Shown here: one piece after another, positions 1 through 5,478 of the stretch | How the letters are laid out: the number at the start of each line of letters is the position of its first letter | Position numbering within the stretch: position 1 is the stretch's first letter | Source: JBOHUX01 sp050734915 | GTDB lineage: Bacteria; Chloroflexota; Dormibacteria; Dormibacterales; Dormibacteraceae | Direction: 5' to 3' | Length of the DNA stretch: 5,737 nucleotides | NCBI GenBank assembly: GCA_050734915.1 | Contig: JBOHUX010000150.1 | Span: 1-5,737 of the forward strand | The notes under the pieces: model-generated | Seen by the model: the letters and a program-made list of their open reading frames with translations, nothing else | What the model was told of the DNA's origin: nothing | The model's database searches: none | Translations under genes and position numbers: made by a program

Positions 1-87
1 GCCCGGCGGGGCGGAGCCGGCCGGCGGGGCGCAGGCCGCCGCCCCGAGAGCGACGGTGATGACGGCGGCGGCGAGCGGGCGCGACAT
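1..87 (-). CDS. N-terminus of a probable lipoprotein or exported protein (partial)
   Basis: An ATG at 85-87 on the minus strand opens 29 uninterrupted codons to the window edge. The peptide begins MSRPLAAAVITVALGAAAC and then turns rich in Pro, Ala and Gly. It has the shape of a bacterial export signal: one basic residue (Arg3), a hydrophobic stretch of about 14 residues, then Ala-Ala-Ala-Cys19, an acceptable though not ideal lipobox because Leu is usual three residues before the Cys. The low-complexity stretch after the Cys is typical of lipoprotein linkers. The mature domain is outside the window, so function is unknown. No good Shine-Dalgarno precedes the ATG; a TAGGCT hexamer lies 11 nt upstream. 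The gene follows the DUF4349 lipoprotein gene on the same strand with a 93 nt gap, so the two may be co-transcribed envelope genes. It could also be a chance open frame in GC-rich DNA, but the signal-peptide pattern argues against that. Confidence 0.5.
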   Translation of the reverse strand, partial: MSRPLAAAVITVALGAAACAPPAGSAPPG

Positions 88-98
88 GGGCGACGCGG

Positions 99-104
99 AG
101 CCTA
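99..104 (-). promoter_or_regulatory. Possible -10 element for the partial gene at the window edge
   Basis: Minus-strand TAGGCT fits TANNNT and sits 11 nt before the ATG at 87, so a transcript would have a leader of only about 4-5 nt. It lies inside the 8-bp palindrome GCCTAGGC (100-107). A TTGACA (135-140, minus strand) is 30 nt upstream, too far to act as its -35 element. Weak call, made because two other genes here show a similar pattern. Confidence 0.25.
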
Positions 105-180
105 GGCCTCTTCGCGCCGCCCGCCAACCCCGCCTGTCAAGAGGATGCATCGGTCCCGGAATCGGTCTCGGGAACGCGCC

Positions 181-1110
181 TCACGCGCCCGCGCCCCCCT
201 GCTGCGCCCGGCGCCGAGCGCCCCAGCGCCAGTAGGCGAGCCCGAGACCGATGAGGATCAGGAGCGCCGGGCCGGCCGCGCCGAGCCCGACCAGGATCCC
301 GTTCACGGTCCGGACGAAGTAGTGGAGCGACTGCCCCAGCGCGGTGACGAATCCCCAGCTGTCGCCGGGCGGCCGGCCCGGCACCAGGGGTGACTCCTCG
401 ATGGTGGCGGTGATCGTCGAGTAGCTGGTCTGATGATCGAGCAGCCCGATCTGGCCCTTGTACTCCTCGATCTGCTGGGTGATCGCCCCCAGCTGGTTCT
501 GGATGCTGATGATGTCGCCGATCGAGGTCGCCTGCTTCAGGAGGGCGAGCATCGCATCCCGCTGTGCCTCCTCGTTCTGGAGGCGGGCCTGGAGATCGAC
601 ATACTGGGCGCTCACGTCCTGGCCCTGGATGTTGAGGTCCTGGAGGCGGCCCATCTTGCGCAGCCTGGCGATCGAGTCCTGGAACCTGGCGGCCGGCACC
701 TCGAATGTGATCACCCCGTGGCGGATCGGTCCCGACGCGCTCCCCGCGTCGCTGCCGGCGATGTAGCCCCCCTCCTCCGAGACCAGGCTCATGACCCGGT
801 CCAGGCTGGAGTCGAAGTGGCCGGCGCCCACCTCCAGCGTGAGGCGGGCGGTCCGGATGACCCGGGGGCCCTCGCCGACCCCGGGCGGGGGCGCGGACTG
901 CTTGTTGGAGGGGACCGCCACCCCGCCGGGGGCCGCCACGCCAGCAGTCCCGGCGGGGGAATAGGACCTGGCCGCCGAACCCGAGCGCGGCCCGAGCGCG
1001 TGGACGGACGCGCCGGAGCCGGAGGGGACGGCCGCCCCCTGCCCACAGGCGGCGACGAGGAGGGCCACCCAGCCGAGGGCGGCGCCGGTGGCGATTCGAG
1101 ATCGTGTCAT
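181..1110 (-). CDS. DUF4349 domain-containing lipoprotein
   Basis: This 309-residue protein has a signal peptide ending in a lipobox (Leu-Val-Ala-Ala-Cys22), so it is probably lipid-anchored outside the membrane. Residues 23 to about 80 form a Gly/Ala/Ser/Pro linker. Residues about 83-243 match DUF4349: a beta strand (RVIRTARLTLEV), a helix, GGYIAGSD, a second strand (VITFEVPAARF), then RLQDLNIQGQDVSAQYVDLQ and a long Gln/Glu-rich helical region (about 166-225) likely to form a coiled-coil hairpin. A hydrophobic segment at about 270-293 is followed by WRWGARRR, a C-terminal membrane helix with a basic tail. Such proteins are often annotated as lipoproteins; their biochemical role is not established. 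The start at 1110 is chosen over an in-frame ATG at 1164 because AGGAGG lies 8 nt upstream and the signal peptide begins exactly there. It is divergent from the sigma factor gene. The family call is from remembered sequence patterns. Confidence 0.9.
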   Translation of the reverse strand: MTRSRIATGAALGWVALLVAACGQGAAVPSGSGASVHALGPRSGSAARSYSPAGTAGVAAPGGVAVPSNKQSAPPPGVGEGPRVIRTARLTLEVGAGHFDSSLDRVMSLVSEEGGYIAGSDAGSASGPIRHGVITFEVPAARFQDSIARLRKMGRLQDLNIQGQDVSAQYVDLQARLQNEEAQRDAMLALLKQATSIGDIISIQNQLGAITQQIEEYKGQIGLLDHQTSYSTITATIEESPLVPGRPPGDSWGFVTALGQSLHYFVRTVNGILVGLGAAGPALLILIGLGLAYWRWGARRRAQQGGAGA

Positions 1111-1118
1111 CTGTTCGG

Positions 1119-1124
1119 CCTCCT
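1119..1124 (-). promoter_or_regulatory. Shine-Dalgarno of the DUF4349 gene
   Basis: A full consensus AGGAGG on the minus strand lies 8 nt from the ATG at 1110. It decides the start against the in-frame ATG 54 nt upstream, which would put 18 extra residues before the signal peptide. Confidence 0.85.
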
Positions 1125-1128
1125 GGCT

Positions 1129-1141
1129 CGTATCCGATACG
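1129..1141. promoter_or_regulatory. 13-bp palindrome upstream of the DUF4349 gene, candidate operator
   Basis: CGTATC-C-GATACG is a perfect inverted repeat with 6-bp arms and a single central base. It sits 4 nt upstream of the DUF4349 Shine-Dalgarno, in the region shared with the divergent sigma factor gene. Short perfect palindromes beside a start are typical of dimeric repressor sites, but no regulator is known and only one copy was noticed in the window. The hairpin it could form in RNA has only a 1-nt loop, so a DNA site is more likely. Confidence 0.35.
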
Positions 1142-1211
1142 GGGGTCTGGCATACAGAACGCACGCGCGGGCGCCGGGTAACCGGCCGGAATGCGATCGG
1201 GAGCGCCCACG

Positions 1212-1240
1212 TTCGAGTTGTGGCCCGTCCGGGTAGTAAT
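1212..1240 (+). promoter_or_regulatory. Possible promoter of the sigma factor gene
   Basis: TTCGAG (1212-1217) and TAGTAA (1234-1239) are separated by 16 nt on the plus strand, with the coding start about 75 nt downstream. The match to the TTGACA/TATAAT consensus is only moderate. It is the most AT-rich spot upstream of the gene on that strand apart from the bases next to the ATG. Confidence 0.25.
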
Positions 1241-1313
1241 CAGGTGGATGGCCGGCCGCGGGCTGATGGAGGCCCGCGTACCGGAGCCGGCCCCGAGGAC
1301 GTTTTGATTTCGC

Positions 1314-2438
1314 ATGGCACAGAAGCTGGAGAGCAAGACAGCGGACCAGGTCACGAAGGGCTCCGAGGAGGAGTTGGCCGCCACGGCGGAGGCGCTCATC
1401 CACCAGGGCCGGGAGCAGGGCTACGTGTCGCCCCCCGCCCTTCTCGAGGCGTTCCCGTGGCTGGAGCAGTCCCCCGAGGACATGCTCCGGATCGCCGACG
1501 TCTTCCGCGAGATGGGGATCCCCGTCACCGAGGACGAGGGTGAGCATCTGGAGACGATCGACGACGAGTTCCTGGCCGAGGTCGAGTCCCTGGACTCGGT
1601 CTCGCTGGACGACCCCGTCCGCATGTACCTCAAGGAGATCGGCCGCGTCGACCTCCTCACCGCCGCCCAGGAGGTCGAGATCGCCAAGCGGATGGAGGCG
1701 GGCTCCTGGGACGCGCGCCAGCACCTGACCGAGGCCAACCTGCGGCTGGTGGTGTCGATCGCCAAGAAGTACATGGGACGCGGGCTCTCCTTCCTGGACC
1801 TCATCCAGGAGGGCAACCTCGGCCTCATCCGCGCGGTCGAGAAGTTCGACTACCACAAGGGCTACAAGTTCTCGACCTACGCCACCTGGTGGATCCGGCA
1901 GGCCATCACCCGCGCCATCGCCGACCAGAGCCGGACCATCCGCGTCCCCGTCCACATGGTGGAGACCATCAACAAGCTGGTCCGCGTCTCCCGGCTGCTG
2001 GAGCAGGAGCTCGCGCGCGAGCCGACCCAGGAGGAGCTTGCCCAGGAGCTGGGGGTGACGGCGGCCAAGGTCCGGGAGATCATCGAGATCCTCGGCCAGG
2101 AGCCCGTCTCCCTGGAGACTCCGATCGGTGAGGAGGACGACTCGGCGCTGGCCGACTTCATCGAGGACAAGGACGCCACGCCGCCCCTGGAGGGCGCCAG
2201 CCTCACCCTCCTGCACGGAGAGCTGGAGGACGTCCTCGACACCCTCAGCCCCCGCGAGCGGCGGGTGCTGCAACTCCGCTTCGGCCTCATCGACGGCCAT
2301 CAGCGCACCCTCGACGAGGTCGCCCGCCGGTTCGGCGTCAGCCGGGAGCGGATCCGCCAGATGGAGGCGGCCGCCCTTCGCAAGCTGCGCCAGCCGGATC
2401 GTTCCGGCCGGCTCCGGGAGTTCTTCGAGGAGAGCTGA
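1314..2438 (+). CDS. rpoD: RNA polymerase sigma factor RpoD/SigA (sigma-70 family, group 1-like)
   Basis: This 374-residue sigma factor directs RNA polymerase to -35/-10 promoters. Residues 20-75 resemble region 1.1 (QGREQGYVSPPALLEAFPWL, then MGIPVTED), which points to a primary-type factor. Region 1.2 is DDPVRMYLKEIG (99-110). Region 2 covers about 139-214: NLRLVVSIAKKYMGRG, DLIQEGNLGLIRAVEKFDY, then YKFSTYATWWIRQAITR (184-200) for -10 melting and ADQSRTIRVPVH. Region 3 is about 215-290. Region 4 is about 304-370, with RFGLIDGHQRTLDEV and the helix-turn-helix GVSRERIRQMEAAALRKLR. The -35-reading residues Arg344, Glu345, Arg348 and Gln349 are kept. An in-frame TGA at 1305-1307 makes the ATG at 1314 the earliest possible start. 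The Shine-Dalgarno is poor: GAGGA at 1295-1299, 14 nt away. The length is typical for primary sigma factors without a long region 1 insert. A group 2 paralogue cannot be excluded. Confidence 0.96.
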   Translation: MAQKLESKTADQVTKGSEEELAATAEALIHQGREQGYVSPPALLEAFPWLEQSPEDMLRIADVFREMGIPVTEDEGEHLETIDDEFLAEVESLDSVSLDDPVRMYLKEIGRVDLLTAAQEVEIAKRMEAGSWDARQHLTEANLRLVVSIAKKYMGRGLSFLDLIQEGNLGLIRAVEKFDYHKGYKFSTYATWWIRQAITRAIADQSRTIRVPVHMVETINKLVRVSRLLEQELAREPTQEELAQELGVTAAKVREIIEILGQEPVSLETPIGEEDDSALADFIEDKDATPPLEGASLTLLHGELEDVLDTLSPRERRVLQLRFGLIDGHQRTLDEVARRFGVSRERIRQMEAAALRKLRQPDRSGRLREFFEES

Positions 2439-2456
2439 GGCGGACGGGGCGCGCGC

Positions 2457-2462
2457 TACGCT
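2457..2462 (+). promoter_or_regulatory. Probable -10 element of a leaderless serine hydrolase transcript
   Basis: TACGCT fits TANNNT and ends 8 nt before the ATG at 2471, where no Shine-Dalgarno is present. Transcription starting 6-8 nt after the -10 would begin at or next to the ATG, giving a leaderless mRNA. No good -35 hexamer is visible. It lies in the 32 nt gap after the sigma factor stop, so the hydrolase may have its own promoter as well as read-through. Confidence 0.4.
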
Positions 2463-2470
2463 GTCACGCG

Positions 2471-3802
2471 ATGCCCAGCACGGTTCCCGACACCCTCGCC
2501 GCCGCGCTCGACCGGCGGCTCGGCGAGGCGCAGATGGCCAGCCGCCTCCCCAGCATCAGCGCGGCGGCGGTGCGCGGCCGGGAGATCGTCTGGCAGCGGG
2601 CGCTCGGCCTGGCGGATGCCTCATCTGAGACGCCGGCCGCGCCGGACACCCAGTACCGGATCGGCTCCATCACCAAGACCTTCACCGCGGTGGCGGTCAT
2701 GCGCCTTCACGACCAGAACCGGCTCGATCTCGACGATGAGCTGAGCCGGCATCTGCCCGAGGTGCCCCGGCCGGCGCTGACCATCGGGCGCCTCATGTCC
2801 CACCTGTCGGGCCTCCAGCGAGAGCCGCTCGGCGTCGGCTGGGAGGACTTCGACTTCCCCTCCACCGAGCGCGTCCTGCGGGAGATGGCCGAGGCGGAGC
2901 GGGTGCTGCCGGCCGGGACCTCATGGCACTACTCGAACCTCGCCTACGCGCTCCTCGGCGAGGTGGTGGCGCGCCTGGCCGGTCGGGCCTGGCACGAGGA
3001 GATCCAGGCCTGCCTGCTGGACCCGCTCGGGCTCTCGGACACCACGCTCACGCCCCGCGCCCCGGCCGCCCAGGGCTACTTCGTGGACCCCCACGCGGAT
3101 CGCTTGCACCCGATGCCGCCGCTGGACATCGCCGGCATCTCGGCGGCGGGACAGTTGTGGAGCACGACCGGTGACCTGGCCCGCTGGGCGGCCTTCCTCG
3201 GCGACCCCGATCCGGCCCTGCTCTCGCCCCGCTCCGCGGAGCAGATGCGCTCGGTGCAGGTGATGGCCGAGCCCGACCGCTGGAGCCTGGCCTGGGGCCG
3301 GGGCCTGATGCTGCATCGGCGCGGGGACGAGATCTTCGCCGGACACAACGGCGGCATGCCCGGCTTCCAGGCCTCGATCGTCTACTCGAGGACCGGGAAG
3401 GCGGGCGCGGCGGTCCTCACCAACACCGGCTCCGGGCTACCCGATCCGGCCGACCTGGCGATCGACCTCACGCGCGAGCTGATCCGGCTCTGGCCGCCCG
3501 ACGTCCAGGTCTGGCGTCCGGGTCTCCCCGCCCCGCCCGAGATCGAGTCGATTCTGGGCGGCTGGTGGTCGGAGGGGTACCGATTCGTCTTCAGCTTCGA
3601 GAGCGGCGCCCTCCACGCCCGCCGCGATGGGACGCCCGCCGGGGTCCCGCCGGCGGTCTTCGAAGAGAACGGCCCCGACCGGTTCCGGACTGTGTCCGGC
3701 CGCGAGCGGGGCGAGCTGCTGCGCGTCGTGCGAGACGGCGCCGGCGAGGTCGCCAAGCTCTACTGGGCGACGTACCCCTTCGAGCGCCATCCCATCGGCT
3801 GA
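2471..3802 (+). CDS. Serine hydrolase, class C beta-lactamase / penicillin-binding-protein fold
   Basis: This 443-residue protein is a serine hydrolase of the beta-lactamase (class C)/DD-peptidase/esterase superfamily. The nucleophile motif SxxK is Ser66-Ile-Thr-Lys69. HLSGL (111-115) is the usual H-T/L-SGL loop. Tyr154-Ser155-Asn156 is the YxN motif carrying the catalytic tyrosine. His292-Asn-Gly-Gly295 (GHNGGMPGF) takes the place of the KTG strand. The catalytic domain ends near residue 345. Residues about 355-443 form a separate beta-rich C-terminal domain (ILGGWWSEGYRF, then YWATYPFERHP), which I recall in actinobacterial and related members but cannot name with certainty. No signal peptide is seen, so it is probably cytoplasmic and more likely an esterase or peptidase than a drug-resistance enzyme. 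The substrate is unknown. The start at 2471 keeps the first helix (TLAAALDRRLGEAQ); the next in-frame ATG (2534) would cut it. It is co-directional with the sigma factor and convergent with the VOC gene. Confidence 0.93.
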   Translation: MPSTVPDTLAAALDRRLGEAQMASRLPSISAAAVRGREIVWQRALGLADASSETPAAPDTQYRIGSITKTFTAVAVMRLHDQNRLDLDDELSRHLPEVPRPALTIGRLMSHLSGLQREPLGVGWEDFDFPSTERVLREMAEAERVLPAGTSWHYSNLAYALLGEVVARLAGRAWHEEIQACLLDPLGLSDTTLTPRAPAAQGYFVDPHADRLHPMPPLDIAGISAAGQLWSTTGDLARWAAFLGDPDPALLSPRSAEQMRSVQVMAEPDRWSLAWGRGLMLHRRGDEIFAGHNGGMPGFQASIVYSRTGKAGAAVLTNTGSGLPDPADLAIDLTRELIRLWPPDVQVWRPGLPAPPEIESILGGWWSEGYRFVFSFESGALHARRDGTPAGVPPAVFEENGPDRFRTVSGRERGELLRVVRDGAGEVAKLYWATYPFERHPIG

Positions 3803-3872
3803 CAGCTCCGCATCGACGAGCCCCAGCCCCCCGGCGCCCCGGTCTTGCCGGCCGCGGGGACCCGGACTCCCC
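3803..3872. other. Convergent intergenic spacer between hydrolase and VOC genes
   Basis: Seventy bases separate two convergent stop codons. The stretch is very C/G-rich and could pair locally (CCCCGG at 3837-3842 with CCGCGGGG at 3852-3859), but the pairing is imperfect and no T-tract follows on either strand. I therefore do not call an intrinsic terminator. Confidence 0.4.
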
Positions 3873-4280
3873 TCAGCTCTGGACCTGGGCCGGGTCCGTC
3901 CAGATGATCTCCCACTGGTGACCGTCGAGGTCGTCGAAGCTACGCTGGTACGTGAACCCCTGATCCAGGGCAGGGCGGGTTTCCGTGGCGCCGGCGGCGA
4001 GGGCGCGGTCGACGAGCGCGTCCACCGCCGTGCGACTGTCGGCGGACAGGGCGACGATGGCCTCGGTGGCCTGCCTGCCGTCGACGACCGCCTTGGTGGT
4101 GAAGGTCCGGAAGAACTCGGTGGTCAGCAGCATCGCGTAGATGGTGTCGCTGAAGACCAGGCAGGCGGCCCTTTCGTCGGAGAACTGGGCGTTGAAGGAG
4201 TATCCGAGCTTGGTCCAGAAGTCCTTTGACTCCTGGAGGTTTCGCGCCGGCAGGTTCAGGAAGATCATCTGATTGGACAT
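3873..4280 (-). CDS. VOC family protein (glyoxalase/bleomycin-resistance fold)
   Basis: This 135-residue single-module protein belongs to the vicinal oxygen chelate superfamily. It starts with a first beta strand (MIFLNLPARNL), then the helix ESKDFWTKLGY typical of the fold, a strand-rich middle (ACLVFSDTIYAMLLT), a second strand and helix (ATEAIVALSADSRTAVDALVDRALAAG), and the closing FDDLDGHQWEIIW, where Glu124 occupies the usual metal-ligand place. The first-strand ligand place, often His, is Asn9 here, so glyoxalase I activity should not be assumed. Relatives are commonly annotated as lactoylglutathione lyase-like, but substrates are mostly unknown. The start at 4280 is chosen because the fold begins at once and a TAGACT hexamer lies 7 nt upstream; extending to an upstream ATG at 4499 would add 73 residues of Arg/Ala-rich sequence across the divergent DinB start. 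It is divergent from the DinB gene with a 190 nt gap. Confidence 0.92.
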   Translation of the reverse strand: MSNQMIFLNLPARNLQESKDFWTKLGYSFNAQFSDERAACLVFSDTIYAMLLTTEFFRTFTTKAVVDGRQATEAIVALSADSRTAVDALVDRALAAGATETRPALDQGFTYQRSFDDLDGHQWEIIWTDPAQVQS

Positions 4281-4287
4281 CGACGCC

Positions 4288-4293
4288 AGTCTA
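4288..4293 (-). promoter_or_regulatory. Probable -10 element of a leaderless VOC transcript
   Basis: Minus-strand TAGACT ends 7 nt before the ATG at 4280. With no Shine-Dalgarno in between, the transcript would start at or within a base or two of the ATG. No clear -35 hexamer is seen. The spacing matches that upstream of the serine hydrolase. Confidence 0.45.
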
Positions 4294-4456
4294 CCGGCTG
4301 CGTCGACGGCGCGCCGGCCGCTGTGGCATGCTGGGGCAGGCACTCCTGCGCGCAACGCGACAAGCGCCGAGCTCTCAGGTCGGAGGCGCCTCGAAGGGTG
4401 CGCGGATGTTCTTACCGGCGCGCGACCTGCGCCCCGTGAACCAACAGGCCGAAACC

Positions 4457-4462
4457 AGGAGA
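4457..4462 (+). promoter_or_regulatory. Shine-Dalgarno of the DinB-family gene
   Basis: AGGAGA ends 8 nt before a GTG at 4471. It decides the GTG start, because the upstream in-frame ATG at 4273 has no ribosome binding site and would overlap the start of the divergent VOC gene. Confidence 0.75.
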
Positions 4463-4470
4463 ACAGGCAC

Positions 4471-4965
4471 GTGGCTGAAGACAACTTCACGCTCACCACG
4501 TTCTACACGTCGTGGCAGGCGTACCAGGGTCAACTCAAAAAGGCACTCGCCCCCCTCACCGCCGGCCAGCTCGCGCTCCGGGCCGCGCCGGGGCTGCGCT
4601 CCATCGGCGAGAACGCCGCGCACATCGTCGGCTGCCGCGCCGCCTGGTTCGCGGCATTCCTGGGCGAGGACGGCGGCACGGACGTCGAAGCGATCGCGCA
4701 CTGGGACGAGCCGGGCGCCCCCGACCGAACAGCCGACGAGCTGGTGCCGGCCCTCGACCGCACCTGGGACCTGATGACCGACAGCCTGGCCCGCTGGAGC
4801 CCTGGTGACATGCGCCAGACGTTCACCGACGACTGGGATGGCAAGCAGGTCGAGTTGTCGCGGGCCTGGGTGGTCTGGCACGTGCTGGAACACGATCTGC
4901 ACCACGGCGGCGAACTCTCGTTCACCCTCGGCATGCACGGCATCGAGGCGGATTTCCCGGGCTGA
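4471..4965 (+). CDS. DinB family protein
   Basis: Starting at GTG this gives 164 residues, a normal length for the DinB/YfiT-like four-helix-bundle fold. Visible signatures are FYTSWQAYQGQLKKALAPL in helix 1, LRSIGENAAHIVGCRAAWF with His51 in helix 2, and WVVWHVLEHDLHHGGELSFT with His141 and His145 (HxxxH). His51, His141 and His145 are the expected metal-binding triad. Members include metal-dependent thiol-S-transferases (bacillithiol or mycothiol) and many proteins of unknown role; which thiol, if any, is used here cannot be told. It is probably cytosolic. The start is fixed by AGGAGA 8 nt upstream. It is divergent from the VOC gene; both are small metal-site proteins often linked to detoxification, but a shared job is only a guess. 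A coding-like stretch in the next frame follows the stop codon. Confidence 0.92.
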   Translation: MAEDNFTLTTFYTSWQAYQGQLKKALAPLTAGQLALRAAPGLRSIGENAAHIVGCRAAWFAAFLGEDGGTDVEAIAHWDEPGAPDRTADELVPALDRTWDLMTDSLARWSPGDMRQTFTDDWDGKQVELSRAWVVWHVLEHDLHHGGELSFTLGMHGIEADFPG

Positions 4966-4989
4966 GAGAGAGACCCTGGGAGGACACAT

Positions 4990-4998
4990 CCCCCCCCC
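4990..4998 (+). repeat. Run of nine C
   Basis: A 9-base C homopolymer lies 25 nt after the DinB stop, within a coding-like stretch in another frame. Runs of this length are prone to slippage in replication and to length errors in sequencing. Confidence 0.9.
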
Positions 4999-5003
4999 GG
5001 ATT

Positions 5004-5018
5004 GGATCGATGCGATCC
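5004..5018. repeat. Small inverted repeat downstream of the DinB gene
   Basis: GGATCG-ATG-CGATCC has perfect 6-bp arms and a 3-nt loop. It could form a small hairpin about 40 nt after the DinB stop, but no T-tract follows on either strand, so it is not a standard intrinsic terminator. Confidence 0.4.
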
Positions 5019-5050
5019 GTGCCGGAATCGCGCCCGAGTGACTGAGGTAA

Positions 5051-5405
5051 CAGAGCGCCGTGGATGTAGAGCATGCCTTCGTCGGCGTCTGCGAACCAGT
5101 GCCGCTGTTCGTCCGCAGCGCGTCGATGGCCCCGATCAAGCCAGCTTCTGAATCGGAGAGCTTGAGGTGCTGGGCGCCCACTTGACGCACTTGTTGGTGC
5201 CGAGGGACCTACCGTCGCCAGGGTCGAAGACCCGGACCCGGTTCTGCACCAGCCCGGCCTTGAGCAGCATCTCGAAGGCATGCTGCAGATGGAGACGATC
5301 GGTGACGCGGCCGTCCTCTTCGTAGTCATTGAAGGACCTGGCTGTCTGCCGCATCGAGGCGATCGCCTTCCTCTTGAGGATCGCCGCCTCCCGCCTCAGC
5401 TTCAT
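5051..5405 (-). pseudogene. Broken, C-terminally truncated DUF3644 gene
   Basis: From an ATG at 5405 on the minus strand the protein begins MKLRREAAILKRKAIASM and continues through FNDYEEDGRVTD, LHLQHAFEMLLKAGLVQ and VRVFDPGDGRSLG, which I recognise as the N-terminal part of DUF3644. Near 5175-5190 the match moves to a second frame (VGAQHLKLSDSEAGLIGAIDALR), and near 5110-5118 to a third (DEQRHWFADADEGMLYIHG). Both shifts are in the same direction, each equal to loss of one base. Beyond about 5051 no family-like sequence remains in any frame, so the rest of the domain is missing. About 118 codons survive. Read straight on, the first frame ends at a stop at 5136-5138. The family has no established function; the helix with HLQHAFEMLLKA hints at a HEPN-like bundle, but that is inference. 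No good ribosome binding site is seen. Indel errors in the assembly are the main alternative for the shifts. Confidence 0.75.
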
Positions 5406-5478
5406 GGCCCGGATTTTCGCCCCGCCGCGGTGCGTGTGGTGGGTGCCGACCTCTACGTCAAGCGCCTCCTGAACACCC
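5406..5478. other. Intergenic region upstream of the broken DUF3644 gene
   Basis: This 73-base stretch lies between the DUF3644 start on the minus strand and coding-like sequence on the plus strand. On the minus strand it contains AGGAGG followed by CGCTTGACG (about 5459-5473), but no start codon lies at a useful distance from the AGGAGG, and no convincing promoter was found. Confidence 0.3.

Noticed and set aside
149..173. Imperfect tandem repeat ATCGGTCCCGGA / ATCGGTCTCGGGA with a 5-bp inverted repeat, considered as a terminator after the DUF4349 gene
   Set aside because: The stem is only 5 bp with a 10-nt loop and no T-tract follows on the minus strand.
433..1236. 267-codon open frame on the plus strand antisense to DUF4349
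   Set aside because: It is antisense to a gene with a clear Shine-Dalgarno, signal peptide and domain; its own sequence is low-complexity in the second half.
137..1399. 420-codon open frame on the minus strand overlapping the DUF4349 gene
   Set aside because: It is a GC-frame shadow: the peptide is dominated by Arg, Gly and Pro with no recognisable domain, and it overlaps the well-supported DUF4349 frame on the same strand and the start of the sigma factor gene.
1107..2300. 397-codon open frame antisense to the sigma factor gene
   Set aside because: The peptide mirrors sigma factor codons (Leu/Asp/Gly-rich) and shows no domain. Long antisense frames are expected opposite GC-rich genes, and the sigma factor is certain.
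3627..4229. 200-codon plus-strand frame across the hydrolase end and VOC gene
   Set aside because: It overlaps the hydrolase C-terminus in another frame and is antisense to the VOC gene; the sequence is Ser/Arg/Pro-rich and domainless.
4375..5190. 271-codon minus-strand frame antisense to the DinB gene
   Set aside because: Only its first 24 or so codons are meaningful, as the second-frame segment of the broken DUF3644 gene. The remainder is antisense to DinB and has no domain.
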